Origin: Maridesulfovibrio sp050916235
GTDB taxonomy: Bacteria > Desulfobacterota > Desulfovibrionia > Desulfovibrionales > Desulfovibrionaceae
Length of the DNA stretch: 64,000 nucleotides
Direction of reading: 5' to 3'
Assembly (NCBI RefSeq): GCF_050916235.1
Contig: NZ_CP104854.1
Coordinates: forward strand, 2,418,001 to 2,482,000
Shown here: one piece after another, positions 16,519 to 25,716 of the stretch
Layout: each line of letters opens with the position of its first letter
How positions within the stretch are numbered: position 1 is the stretch's first letter
Translations under genes and position numbers: made by a program
The notes under the pieces: model-generated
Told to the model about the DNA's origin: nothing
What the model saw: the letters and a program-made list of their open reading frames with translations, nothing else
Databases searched by the model: none

Positions 16519-17880
16519 TTAAGAATTCAGTTTTACATAATAGAAATTCCGTCCGCGCTGTACTTTGAGCATAACCTTGTTGTTCATGCGGTAGCGCAGG
16601 AAGGCGTCGAGGAAATCCTGTTGTGAGTCGACCAGCCGGTTGCCGATCTGGTGAATCTTGTCTCCGGGTTGAAGGCCAAGTTTCCCTGACGGGCTGTTCT
16701 TGTTCACCTTGGTTACAAGCATCCCTCTTCCGCGGCTGTCGCGATCAACGGCCATGCCCCAGCGGGCCCAGGCGAAGCTTTGCACCTGTGTGGAAGTGAG
16801 GGATTGCGGGTGCAGCTTCAGCTTATGGATTTTGGCTGAATGGAGGACCTCTATGGCAATGTCTTCGCTGCGAGTCAGGCCGCGCATCAGGGCAAGGTAG
16901 CTGTCCTTGTCTTCAACCTCGATACCGTTCATCGATAGAATCACATCTCCGGGAGCAAGGTTGGCATCGGCCGCCGGGGTTCCTTTGTATACGTCTGTCA
17001 CCAGCAGCCCATGGACTTTTGAGAGCCCGAAATAACTTGCCGATCCCTGATCAAGGTCCTGTCCGCTGAGGCCCAGCCATACCGGGGAGACCTTGCCGGA
17101 AGCGAGCAGTTCTTCCACCACCCGTTTGGCCCGGTTGATTGGGATGGCAAAGCCGATGCCTTCGGCTTCGGCCTGAATGGCGGTGTTTATGCCTATCAGC
17201 TCGCCCATGATGTTGAGCAGCGGGCCCCCGCTGTTGCCGGGGTTGATGGCTGCGTCAGTCTGGATGAAGTCACTGAAGGAGCCCTGTTTGGATTTTACGG
17301 TGCGCTTGAGGGCTGAAACAACCCCTGTGGTCACGGTGTGGGTGTAGCCGAAGGGGTTGCCGATGGCGATAACGGTTTCGCCTATGTATATATCGGAGGA
17401 GTCCCCCATTTTTACCTGCGGCAGACTCCTTGCGTCCTTTATTTTCAGTACCGCAAGGTCGAAGTCAGCATCGGATCCGACGATCTCCGCTGGGTATTCC
17501 ATGCCGTTGATCAGTTTGATCTTGATGTCGCTGCCACCTGAAAGAACGTGGGCATTTGTAAGAACCAGCCCTTTGCTGCCGTTGATGATGACGCCGGACC
17601 CGGTGCTGGTGGCCCTGAATTTCTGCTTGCGGGCTGAAAATTCGTCGAAAAAGGAATCAAAGGGATCGGCACCGAACATCTGTCCGAAAGGAGATACCCC
17701 GCGCTCCACGATGCGGGTTACTGTGATGTTCACAACGGCAGGGGAGATATTCTGCACAGCCCTGACTACAGGGGTGATCCGCAGGGATTCCCCGCCGGAT
17801 GCCAGCGCAGGAAAAGCCGTGACTGCAAGTGACAGACAGAGAAGTACCGCTGCATAATATTTAAATACCTTAGTCATCAT
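16519..17880 (-). CDS. degP: Periplasmic serine protease DegP/HtrA family (Do-type)
   Basis: This protease/chaperone degrades misfolded envelope proteins. The 453-residue precursor has a signal peptide (about 1-28, ending PALASG). The trypsin-like domain carries the triad H111 (LTNAHVLSG), D141 (DADFDLAVLKI) and S217 (NPGNSGGPLL). Two PDZ domains follow at about 255-345 and 360-450, the second with GKLGLQPGDKI. A long Q/LA-loop (GVSPFGQMFG ADPFDSFFDE, 61-80) is present as in Do proteases. It lies on the minus strand; a dispersed repeat follows it, and a related repeat lies just upstream beyond its start, at the 3' end of htpX. Confidence 0.95.
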   Translation of the reverse strand: MMTKVFKYYAAVLLCLSLAVTAFPALASGGESLRITPVVRAVQNISPAVVNITVTRIVERGVSPFGQMFGADPFDSFFDEFSARKQKFRATSTGSGVIINGSKGLVLTNAHVLSGGSDIKIKLINGMEYPAEIVGSDADFDLAVLKIKDARSLPQVKMGDSSDIYIGETVIAIGNPFGYTHTVTTGVVSALKRTVKSKQGSFSDFIQTDAAINPGNSGGPLLNIMGELIGINTAIQAEAEGIGFAIPINRAKRVVEELLASGKVSPVWLGLSGQDLDQGSASYFGLSKVHGLLVTDVYKGTPAADANLAPGDVILSMNGIEVEDKDSYLALMRGLTRSEDIAIEVLHSAKIHKLKLHPQSLTSTQVQSFAWARWGMAVDRDSRGRGMLVTKVNKNSPSGKLGLQPGDKIHQIGNRLVDSQQDFLDAFLRYRMNNKVMLKVQRGRNFYYVKLNS

Positions 17881-17936
17881 CTTGTTCCCAAAGAATATTT
17901 AGCTCAAAAGGTCCTAGAAAATCATATGATCCATAG

Positions 17937-18003
17937 GCGAAATCAGATCGTCAAAAGCGCTAAGCGCTTTAAGCTCAGCCCGCAGATTCGCCGGAGGCAA
18001 CTG
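17937..18003 (-). repeat. Dispersed 3'-end repeat, copy B (downstream of htpX)
   Basis: This shares about 29 of 32 bases with copy A in the segment GGCGAAATCA...CGTCAAAAGCGC.AAGCGC (plus strand), in the same orientation. It includes an AAAGCGC/GCGCTTT hairpin and ends in CGCCGGAGGC. It lies between the htpX terminator and the degP start. Confidence 0.6.
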
Positions 18004-18017
18004 TCCAATATCAAATG

Positions 18018-18055
18018 GAAAAATCCCGGCAGACCTGGATAAGCCTGCCGGGATC
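18018..18055 (-). terminator. Terminator of htpX
   Basis: ATCCCGGCAG (18023-18032) pairs with CTGCCGGGAT (18045-18054); on the minus strand it is followed by TTTTTCC. Confidence 0.85.
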
Positions 18056-18060
18056 TAAGA

Positions 18061-18909
18061 CTATTTACCGGCCATGGCCATGAGTCTGGAGATGCGTTCC
18101 TCGGTGGAGGGGTGCGTGCTGAACCAGTTGGCCATGTTCCCGCCGCTGAAGGGGTTGACGATGAACATGTTCTCGGTTGCCGGATTGGCATCCATGGGCA
18201 GGTTCCTTGCGGTCGCTTCAAGCTTGTAGAGTGCCGAGGCCAGCGCCTTGGGATCGTTGGAAATTCTTGCACCGGTGGAGTCGGCAAGGAATTCGCGGGA
18301 GCGGGAGATCGCCATCTGGATCAGGGTTGCTGCAACGGGCGCGATAATGGCGAGGGCTATGGCTGCAATGGGGTTTACTCCCTCTTCGTCATCGCTGCTG
18401 CCGAAACCGAAAATTGCCGCCCACTGCATCATGTTGGCGATCATCATGATGGCTCCGGCCAGAACTGCGGCCACGGACTGGATCAGGATGTCGCGGTTGG
18501 CGATATGTCCGATTTCGTGGGCGATAACCCCGCGCAGTTCGTCAGGGGTGAGAATACGCATGATCCCGCTTGTTACGGCTACCACGGCGTTTTCGGGGTT
18601 GCGGCCGGTGGCAAAGGCATTGGGGGATTGCTGGTCGATCACGTAAAGGCGCGGTGCGGGGATACCGGCATTGGCGGCAAGTTCCTGCACCATTGAGTAG
18701 ACCATGGGTGCATCAGATGCAGACAGCTGGCGGGCCTTGTACATGGAAAGCACGATTTTGTCGGAATACCAGTAGCTGCCGACGTTCATGAACATTGCCA
18801 AGGCAAAGGCGATGATCAGGCCGGTGCGGCCCCCCATCATCCCACCCAGAAAAAGGATGATTGCCGTCAGGGCGGCAAGCAGGAAAAATGTTTTAATCTG
18901 GCTTGTCAT
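18061..18909 (-). CDS. htpX: Membrane zinc metalloprotease HtpX (M48)
   Basis: HtpX degrades misfolded membrane proteins. The start is the ATG at 18907-18909 with AGGAG 8-9 bases upstream, giving 282 residues; the open frame extends 18 codons further without support. Two N-terminal membrane helices (about 7-24 and 29-44) precede the catalytic HEIGH motif (131-135), with a hydrophobic hairpin after it (about 145-200) and the third zinc ligand Glu in SREFLADSTGA. It is followed by its own terminator. It sits next to degP, grouping two envelope quality-control proteases, though each has separate 3' signals. Confidence 0.95.
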   Translation of the reverse strand: MTSQIKTFFLLAALTAIILFLGGMMGGRTGLIIAFALAMFMNVGSYWYSDKIVLSMYKARQLSASDAPMVYSMVQELAANAGIPAPRLYVIDQQSPNAFATGRNPENAVVAVTSGIMRILTPDELRGVIAHEIGHIANRDILIQSVAAVLAGAIMMIANMMQWAAIFGFGSSDDEEGVNPIAAIALAIIAPVAATLIQMAISRSREFLADSTGARISNDPKALASALYKLEATARNLPMDANPATENMFIVNPFSGGNMANWFSTHPSTEERISRLMAMAGK

Positions 18910-19049
18910 ATGCTGAACTCCTGTATTTTCAAGTTGTGTCCCTGTGTTCAGGGGGTAGGACAATAGAAAGCCGCCGCATATATCTCACTGCGGCAGCCTT
19001 AAAGATATTACCTCTAGTTAACCCGTCAAGGGTCGGTAAATCAAGAAAA

Positions 19050-21371
19050 TCAGGAAGACACCACCATTTCAAGAGGCAGATATATGGTGAATGCCGTTCC
19101 TTGTCCTTCCACGCTGGAACAGCTGATTGTCCCTCCAAGCCTGCTGGTGACCAGGTTGTAAACAATGCTCATGCCGAGTCCTGTTCCTCCGTCACCGCGT
19201 TTGGTGGTGAAGAACGGTTCGAAAACCTTGCCGATGTTTGCTTCGCTCATGCCCTTGCCGTCGTCGGTGTAGCGCAGGACAACGTATTCGTCGGTGAGCT
19301 CTACTCCTATGTCTATGTTCCCGGCCTCAATTCCTTCAAAACCGTGAATTAGCGAGTTTATGATCAGGTTGGAAAGTATCTGCATGAATGCTCCGGGATA
19401 GGTGCTGAGCTGCAGATCTTCCGGGCAGTTTACGTTAATCTTGTGCTTGGTCCTCTTGTACTTTGAACGCAGGCTGAGGAGTATCTCCTCAATATACTTG
19501 CCGAAGTAGATTGTTCTGCGTTGTCCAGAAGCCTGGTCGGCGGCGACCTGTTTGAAGTTGCCGATAAGTTCCGCTGCCCGGTGCAGGTTAAGCATGCTGG
19601 ACTTGGTTGTTTCCCTTGCAACATTCAGGAACTTGTCGAAATCGGACTTTCTCAGATCCCCGGCGGCAATCTTGCGGTCGATTTCTTTCAGCTTTTCTTC
19701 CAGATAGCTGATGCTGGTTACGCTGATGCCCACCGGAGTGTTGATTTCGTGAGCCACACCGGCAACCAGATCGCCCAGCGCGGCCATTTTTTCCGATTGG
19801 ATGAGCTGATTCTGGGCCTTTTCAAGGCGTTCAATGGATTGCCGCAGCTCGACGGTCCGCTCTTCAACCTTATTTTCAAGATCCCGGTTGAGATTGCGCA
19901 GTTGGTCCTGAACAATATGCAGTTCAGTTATGTCCCTGCCCTCTGCAAGCAGGAAGATGATTTTTTCCTCGGCGTTGAAAACAGGCTTCAGGGAAAAATC
20001 TATGAATTGATGCAGGCCTTCATCCGAAACCGCTTCAACCTCCTTGCGGATGACCTTGCCGCCGGCAGCCTTGGCAATATCATCCTTCAGAGGGGGGATA
20101 AGTGATGGCGGGTTCTGCCACCACGGACCATCCCAGAAAGGCTTGTTCAGTACGTCATCTGCCGTCACGGCGCGCACATCCAGGGATGACTGGTTGATTT
20201 CAAGCAGGGTGCCGTCAAGCCCGAGTACCGCCATGAACTGCAGGGACTGATTGAAGACACCTTTAAACAGTGCTTCGCTTACCGCCAGACGTTCCTGCGC
20301 TTCGGTAAGTTCGGTGATGTTGTGCCCTTCGGCTATGAGGAACAGAACCGTGTCGTTCTCACTTCTGACCGGCTTTACGGAAAAATCGACGTATATGCAT
20401 TCTCCATCCTTTCCGAAGTGCTTGAAAATACCCTTGCCGATTCCGCCGAAGGACCCAATCTGGATAGTTTCCTTCAAGGCCCGCTGGGCATCTATGGAAT
20501 AATTCCACCAAGGGGTTTCCCAGAAGTAACGGTTGCGAACGTCTTCCTCGTCTATCCCTGCGAAATCGAGAGACACCTTGTTAGCCATGAGCACCACCCC
20601 TTCAGGGGTAAGCACGCCCATGAACTGCTGGCTGTGGTTGAACACTCCTTTAAAAAGGGCTTCGCTCTCAAGGAGCTGCTTTCCGGCTTTTCTGCTCTGG
20701 ATAATGGTATAGGCGGATAGGACACTGATAAGTCCGAGAACTATCAGGGTCATCATGATGAGTTCGCGGTTGCGGATGGACGCTTCCTTCTCCATGTCAT
20801 CAAGGTACAGCCCGGTCCCCAGTATCCAGTGCCACGGCTCAAAGCGTCTTACATAGGATATTTTGGGCATAACTTTTTCAGGCTGGTCCTGCCATTGCCA
20901 GTAATAGGTCACGTAGCCGTCCCCGTCCGTTTTTGTGACGTCGACCATTTCCCTGAAAAGTGGGTTTCCCTTGAAATCCGTGAAGTTGTTGAGATCCCTG
21001 CCATCCAGTTCCGGCATGTAGGGATGCATGATCATGGTTGCGTTTGTGTCGTTTATCCAGAAGTAGTCCTTTCCCCCCTGACCGAAGCGCATCTTGCGGA
21101 TCGTGTCGGCCGCCTGACGGCGGGCCTGCGCGGGAGTAAGAATACCCTTGCGTTCTTTTTCCCGCATGTCTTCAAGCACTCCCATTGCTATCTGGGTCAT
21201 GTGCTTCAGTGACGTCTTGCGCTGGGAAAGCATGGCATCGCGAACAGCGGGCATGTGCAGGGCAAATATGACTATTATGAACAGCACCAGCGAAGCCACT
21301 GTGGGAACTGTGACCCTGAGCCAGACCGGAATCCTTTCTCCGGCTCCGTTCCTGTTTTCAAATATTCCCAT
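19050..21371 (-). CDS. Sensor histidine kinase with single Cache domain and two PAS domains
   Basis: The start is ATG 21371 (MGIFENRN) with GGAGG 5 bases upstream, rather than a TTG 15 bases earlier; this gives 773 residues. Helix 1 (about 19-38), a single Cache-type periplasmic domain (about 45-200; motifs FGQGGKDYFWINDT, MHPYMPELDGRDL, WHWILGTGLYLDD) and helix 2 (about 205-225) form the sensor. Two related PAS domains (about 235-358 and 365-485) share SEALFKGVFN and FW-[ED]-[TG]-PWW. H541 is the phospho-acceptor (GVAHEINTPVG); the ATPase has DDGKGM and GGTGLGM. Cache domains bind small organic ligands, identity unknown here. It ends in a non-coding stretch before htpX. Confidence 0.9.
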   Translation of the reverse strand: MGIFENRNGAGERIPVWLRVTVPTVASLVLFIIVIFALHMPAVRDAMLSQRKTSLKHMTQIAMGVLEDMREKERKGILTPAQARRQAADTIRKMRFGQGGKDYFWINDTNATMIMHPYMPELDGRDLNNFTDFKGNPLFREMVDVTKTDGDGYVTYYWQWQDQPEKVMPKISYVRRFEPWHWILGTGLYLDDMEKEASIRNRELIMMTLIVLGLISVLSAYTIIQSRKAGKQLLESEALFKGVFNHSQQFMGVLTPEGVVLMANKVSLDFAGIDEEDVRNRYFWETPWWNYSIDAQRALKETIQIGSFGGIGKGIFKHFGKDGECIYVDFSVKPVRSENDTVLFLIAEGHNITELTEAQERLAVSEALFKGVFNQSLQFMAVLGLDGTLLEINQSSLDVRAVTADDVLNKPFWDGPWWQNPPSLIPPLKDDIAKAAGGKVIRKEVEAVSDEGLHQFIDFSLKPVFNAEEKIIFLLAEGRDITELHIVQDQLRNLNRDLENKVEERTVELRQSIERLEKAQNQLIQSEKMAALGDLVAGVAHEINTPVGISVTSISYLEEKLKEIDRKIAAGDLRKSDFDKFLNVARETTKSSMLNLHRAAELIGNFKQVAADQASGQRRTIYFGKYIEEILLSLRSKYKRTKHKINVNCPEDLQLSTYPGAFMQILSNLIINSLIHGFEGIEAGNIDIGVELTDEYVVLRYTDDGKGMSEANIGKVFEPFFTTKRGDGGTGLGMSIVYNLVTSRLGGTISCSSVEGQGTAFTIYLPLEMVVSS

Positions 21372-21680
21372 CTGGGCCTCCGACAACTGCGTAGTTTTCC
21401 GGTTTATACCTTATTTACAAGCCTACACCATTTCACGGAGATAACACAAGGAGCAAAATTTCCCGTTCGGCCCTCTGTCATTATCTGCTGTAACTCTTTC
21501 CACGCGTATTGTTCGGGGGCGAGATCGGCGGTGGAGTCGTGGTGCGGGCTGATTACGTCTGTTCTCTATGGCAGATGCCGATTGTGCTTGTTTGCTGACC
21601 GGCCTTCGGATAGGATGCGCACTTATCTTATTTCGAAGTAGATATTTTAAATATAATCGCACGCGTTTTGGAGTCTTTTT
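21372..21680. other. Divergent intergenic region before the first FecR-RTX gene
   Basis: This is 309 bases without a supported gene. Near the rtx start is an AT-rich palindrome, ATATTTTAAATAT (21642-21654), and GGAG at 21670-21673 serves the gene at 21681. I assign nothing else. Confidence 0.45.
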
Positions 21681-24600
21681 ATGCCTGCTTCCAATGAAAT
21701 TGGAATTATTACCGGCCTGAATGGTGAGGTCTTTGCCGAATCCGCTTCCGGACTGCGAGTTCTTGAGCCCGGCAGCCCGATCTATCAGGGAGAAGATCTT
21801 GTCACCGGGGCCGGTGGGAATGTCGAAGTCCGTTTTATTGACGACACCCTGCTTTCTCAGGGTGAAAACTCCCGCATCGCGCTTGATGATTACGTATACG
21901 ATCCGGAGAACAGTTCTTCTTCTGAGCTGATGCTTGATATTGCACAGGGAACTTTTCGCCTTGTCACCGGTAAAATAGCCGAAAACAACCCGGAACGGTT
22001 CAAGGTTGGCTCTCCTCTGGCAACCATCGGCATCCGGGGCACCACCACTGTTCATGAGGTTATTCCGGGGAACGGCGAAAAGCACGGGGTTGAGGAAATT
22101 CATTCCGGCAGGGCCCTGATTGTTCAGAGCAACATCACCGGGGCAATTCGCATGATCGGTAAGCCCATGGGGCTTGTCGATGTCGGTAGTTCCGGGATGC
22201 TTTCGCAGGTCCGTCCGTTGACCATGCAGGAGTTCAATTCGTTTCGTGATATCGCACCGGCCAGCCTCCGGCAGGAGCAGGAAATACGTTCCGAACGTGA
22301 AGAGCAGGACAGAGGCAATAACGATGATGCCCCGCCTGAAGACAATCCTGACGGGCAGGGCGAAGACCAGGGGCAGGACCAGGGACAGGAACAGCCGCCG
22401 CAGGAGGAACTCCCGCAGGATGTAGATCCCGGCGGGGGTGATGTCGATCCGGCCGGTGATCCCGGCAGTGTCCTGTTTCCAACCGGTGGAGCCATCAATC
22501 CCGGCGGTGATATCCTTGTGGACCAGAAGGATATTGACGGGACCAAACTCATCGAACCTCCCAAGCTTGAAGATAAGCCGGAGGCCATGGAAAATCAGCA
22601 GCCGGGAGACCATGGTGCGGAAGGGGAGAAGGACGATAACAACCATGATCGGGAAGAAGGAAAAGGACAGAGCAGCGAACAGCCTCTGTCTGAAGACAAT
22701 AATGACGATGTCACCCCTGAAGATGTCGAAACCGATGCGAACGATAATTCGGGAGATAAAGACAACTCTGACGATGACAGTACCTCTGACGAAGATTCGG
22801 GCATAAATGTGATTCGCGGTGAGTCCGGGCGGAGCAACTCTCTGGAAGGCACTGAAGACGGAGATAAGATCATCGGCCAGGAAATGGCCGACACCATATC
22901 CGGAAATGATGGGGACGATACCCTGATAGGAAATGAAGGCGACGATACCCTGTTCGGCAACGACGGGAATGATACCCTTCTTGGCGGAGCCGGGGACGAT
23001 CTTCTTTATGGGGGAGCCGGGGTCAATTACCTTGATGGCGGAACTTCCGACGGGGATGTTGACTATGTTTCATATGCCTATTCCGAGGCGGGGGTTACGG
23101 TATCTCTTTCAGAGGGAACTGCGCTCAGTGCGGAAGGCTCGGATACACTTGTGAATATAGAGGGTGTGAGAGGTTCCCTGTACGCCGACACCCTGACCGG
23201 CGATGAAGGGAATAACTGGTTCGACGTGTTGCTGAGCAAGGACTTTTCCACAGACTCGCCCGATGAGAACAGAGACTATGTTGACGGCAAAGACGGATCA
23301 GACGGGATTGATTTCCAGACCTTGGGCTCGGCGTACAGTGTTTCAGTTGACCTTTCGGCGGCAGATCCCCTTGCAATTATATTTAAAGAGATCTCGGATG
23401 AAAACTGGACGAACAGCATAGTTGACCTGATCAGCGTAGAAAATGTCCGTGGTTCATCAGGGAATGATGAAATAATCGGCAGCGGCGAGAGCAATACCCT
23501 CTACGGCGGTGGAGGGCGTGATGTGATCAGCGGTCTGGGCGGAGATGACAGTATTCTCGGAGAGGCCGGGGACGATTTTATCACTGCCGGCGAAGGTGAC
23601 AACTCCATTGATGGTGGCGACGGATTGGACACGCTCAGTTTCGAAGAGTCTACCGATGTGGTCAATCTTGTGCTGACTGCTGCTGGCGAAGGCACAGCCA
23701 GCCATCATTCCAGCGGGTTTGATACGTTCACGGGCATAGAAGTCTTTGTAGGTTCTGCCTCCAATGACCTTTTTACCGGAAGTTCAGGAAGCGATACCTT
23801 TTTCGGCGGTGACGGGAATGATTACCTGCGGGGAGAAAGCGGAGACGACTTCCTTGACGGTGGAGCCGGGGACGATACGCTTGATGGCTGCACGGGCAAC
23901 GACTGGGTTTCCTATGCAGAGTTCGTAACCGGTGTAACCGTGACTCTGTCCACCGGGACCGACGGTACTGCAACGGGCGGTGGTGGGAACGATATTTTGA
24001 AGTATATTGAGAATGCCCAAGGGTCATCCGATGCCGACAAGATAACCGGATCTGAGGCCGCGAACATTCTCATGGGGCTTGATGGAGACGACACCATTTA
24101 CGGCGGAGCCGGGGATGATACTCTCTTCGGAGGGGAGGGCTCAAATGCACTGGACGGTGGAGCCGGGGACGACACTGTTTCCTATGCTGACCTGATAATT
24201 ACGGGTACCGACGGGGTTACCTTCGACATAGCCAATAATACGGTTTCCCACGGCGACGGAACTGATACCCTGCTTGAATCCTTCGCTACCCATGTCGGGT
24301 CCGATGGCAACGATACCTATATGGGGACTTCCGGCGGAGATACTTTCTGCGGCGGAGACGGCGATGACAGTTTTTCTGGCGAGACCGGGAGCAACTATTT
24401 TGATGGTGGAGACGGTACGGACTCCATAACCTTTTCTCAGGCAGTCGTTGTTGTTGCCGATACCGGATCAGGAACAGGGACCGCCACGTATACCGACGGG
24501 CATGATACTTTTTCCGGGGTGGAGTCGTTTATCGGTTCTGATTATAATGATCATTTCACCGGAAGCAGCATAGCTGAAACCTTTTCCGGCGGTGAGGGGC

Positions 24601-25394
24601 AAGACACTATTGACGGAGGAGGCGGCAGCGACTGGGTCTCCTATGACTTTGACACCGGTGGAGACGGACTCTCGGTAGACCTTTCCGGCAGTATCGGAAC
24701 CGGTAATCTTGCCGGTATGGTGGACACTCTTATCAGCATTGAGAATGTCATCGGTTCAAAGGGGGTTGATATAATTACCGGCTCCGATGCCGATAACATT
24801 TTCGAAGGACGGCTTGGTGACGATTCCTTTATCGGCGGGGATGGTCTTGATACTGTCAGCTATGTTTCCGCAGACGGTGCCGTAACTGTTGATCTGGATG
24901 CCGGGACGTCTTCCGGTGCGGATGGTTGTGATACATTCAGCTCCATTGAAGCGGTTATCGGCTCCGGGTATGATGACACCCTTTTTGGCAGCAGCGGCGT
25001 TATCCTGCCATCCGGCAGCAGCTTTCATGATACCATTCAGGGCGGCGGAGGCTGCGACTCCGTAATTCTGGTTGAAGGTACGGCGACCAAACTTGTCTAT
25101 ACTGCAGCAAGTGATGGCGGAGATACTATTTTCAAATTTACTTCCGGTGAAGACAAATTCTTCTTCAGCGGAAGCGATTTTGATTCTTCTGCCGATGCAA
25201 AGCTGTTTACGGTTTCAGGAGATTATGACGGGACCAGTTCGGACATGACAAGTTCTGATGCCTGCTTTGTCTTTGACGATAGCAGCGGAAAACTCTGGTA
25301 TGATTCCAACGGTCAGGATGATGGCGGGGCGCAGCTGGTGGCTACTCTGGACGGGGTTACTGAGCTTAATGCTTCCGACATATCTGTAAGTTGA
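21681..25394 (+). CDS. Large FecR-domain RTX protein, first of a tandem pair
   Basis: The 1237-residue protein has no classical signal peptide. Residues 5-195 contain a FecR-type domain (GQGAxVEVRF-like core IDDTLLSQGENSRIALDDY, ATIGIRGTTT, HEVIPGNGEKHGVEEIHSG). A Glu/Asp/Gln-rich linker (about 200-385) follows. From about 390 to 1145 there are clusters of RTX nonapeptides (GGxGxDxLx, as in GNDGDDTLIGNEGDDTLFG), each cluster separated by about 60-residue beta domains beginning VSYA. The final 90 residues (FTSGEDKFFF...) resemble type I secretion C-termini. The repeats bind calcium on export. No secretion ATPase is in this window. It is paralogous to the next gene. Likely a surface or secreted adhesin; inferred. 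Confidence 0.85.
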   Translation: MPASNEIGIITGLNGEVFAESASGLRVLEPGSPIYQGEDLVTGAGGNVEVRFIDDTLLSQGENSRIALDDYVYDPENSSSSELMLDIAQGTFRLVTGKIAENNPERFKVGSPLATIGIRGTTTVHEVIPGNGEKHGVEEIHSGRALIVQSNITGAIRMIGKPMGLVDVGSSGMLSQVRPLTMQEFNSFRDIAPASLRQEQEIRSEREEQDRGNNDDAPPEDNPDGQGEDQGQDQGQEQPPQEELPQDVDPGGGDVDPAGDPGSVLFPTGGAINPGGDILVDQKDIDGTKLIEPPKLEDKPEAMENQQPGDHGAEGEKDDNNHDREEGKGQSSEQPLSEDNNDDVTPEDVETDANDNSGDKDNSDDDSTSDEDSGINVIRGESGRSNSLEGTEDGDKIIGQEMADTISGNDGDDTLIGNEGDDTLFGNDGNDTLLGGAGDDLLYGGAGVNYLDGGTSDGDVDYVSYAYSEAGVTVSLSEGTALSAEGSDTLVNIEGVRGSLYADTLTGDEGNNWFDVLLSKDFSTDSPDENRDYVDGKDGSDGIDFQTLGSAYSVSVDLSAADPLAIIFKEISDENWTNSIVDLISVENVRGSSGNDEIIGSGESNTLYGGGGRDVISGLGGDDSILGEAGDDFITAGEGDNSIDGGDGLDTLSFEESTDVVNLVLTAAGEGTASHHSSGFDTFTGIEVFVGSASNDLFTGSSGSDTFFGGDGNDYLRGESGDDFLDGGAGDDTLDGCTGNDWVSYAEFVTGVTVTLSTGTDGTATGGGGNDILKYIENAQGSSDADKITGSEAANILMGLDGDDTIYGGAGDDTLFGGEGSNALDGGAGDDTVSYADLIITGTDGVTFDIANNTVSHGDGTDTLLESFATHVGSDGNDTYMGTSGGDTFCGGDGDDSFSGETGSNYFDGGDGTDSITFSQAVVVVADTGSGTGTATYTDGHDTFSGVESFIGSDYNDHFTGSSIAETFSGGEGQDTIDGGGGSDWVSYDFDTGGDGLSVDLSGSIGTGNLAGMVDTLISIENVIGSKGVDIITGSDADNIFEGRLGDDSFIGGDGLDTVSYVSADGAVTVDLDAGTSSGADGCDTFSSIEAVIGSGYDDTLFGSSGVILPSGSSFHDTIQGGGGCDSVILVEGTATKLVYTAASDGGDTIFKFTSGEDKFFFSGSDFDSSADAKLFTVSGDYDGTSSDMTSSDACFVFDDSSGKLWYDSNGQDDGGAQLVATLDGVTELNASDISVS

Positions 25395-25415
25395 ATGTAG
25401 AGATACTGAGACGAC

Positions 25416-25458
25416 AAAAAAATGCCGCCCTTCCGTAGGATAGGGCGGCATTTTTTTT
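25416..25458 (+). terminator. Terminator of the first FecR-RTX gene
   Basis: ATGCCGCCCT (25422-25431) pairs with AGGGCGGCAT (25442-25451), with a TCC/GGA extension inside, flanked by A7 on one side and T8 on the other. Confidence 0.88.
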
Positions 25459-25637
25459 CATTCAGTCCTCTTAGTCTGTGTATCTTTTGGTCTGATTTTT
25501 ACCGTTAACACTGTGTGATCATGTTTTTTATTTTGTAATGCTCAAAAGTATATGTTTGAATAGGCACGATACATGCTTGCTGCTGTGTTGTGCATATGGA
25601 AATGTTTATGCCCTTGCTAGTCAGGGAAAAAATGCTT

Positions 25638-25667
25638 AACTTAAGATCTGTCGGAAAGTCTTAAGTT
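25638..25667 (+). promoter_or_regulatory. Inverted repeat ahead of the second FecR-RTX gene
   Basis: AACTTAAGA (25638-25646) and TCTTAAGTT (25659-25667) form a 9-bp inverted repeat with a 12-base gap, 50 bases before the start codon. It could be an operator or a leader hairpin. The surrounding 25459-25716 gap is AT-rich and holds nothing else I can assign. Confidence 0.4.
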
Positions 25668-25716
25668 TGCGCAAATACATGCCGATTAAGTGTTCGACAA
25701 TCCAGCAGGAGTACTG

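Noticed and set aside
21423..22646. 407-residue minus-strand frame overlapping the first RTX gene
   Set aside because: Antisense to the FecR domain and linker; repeated composition of the linker explains its length.
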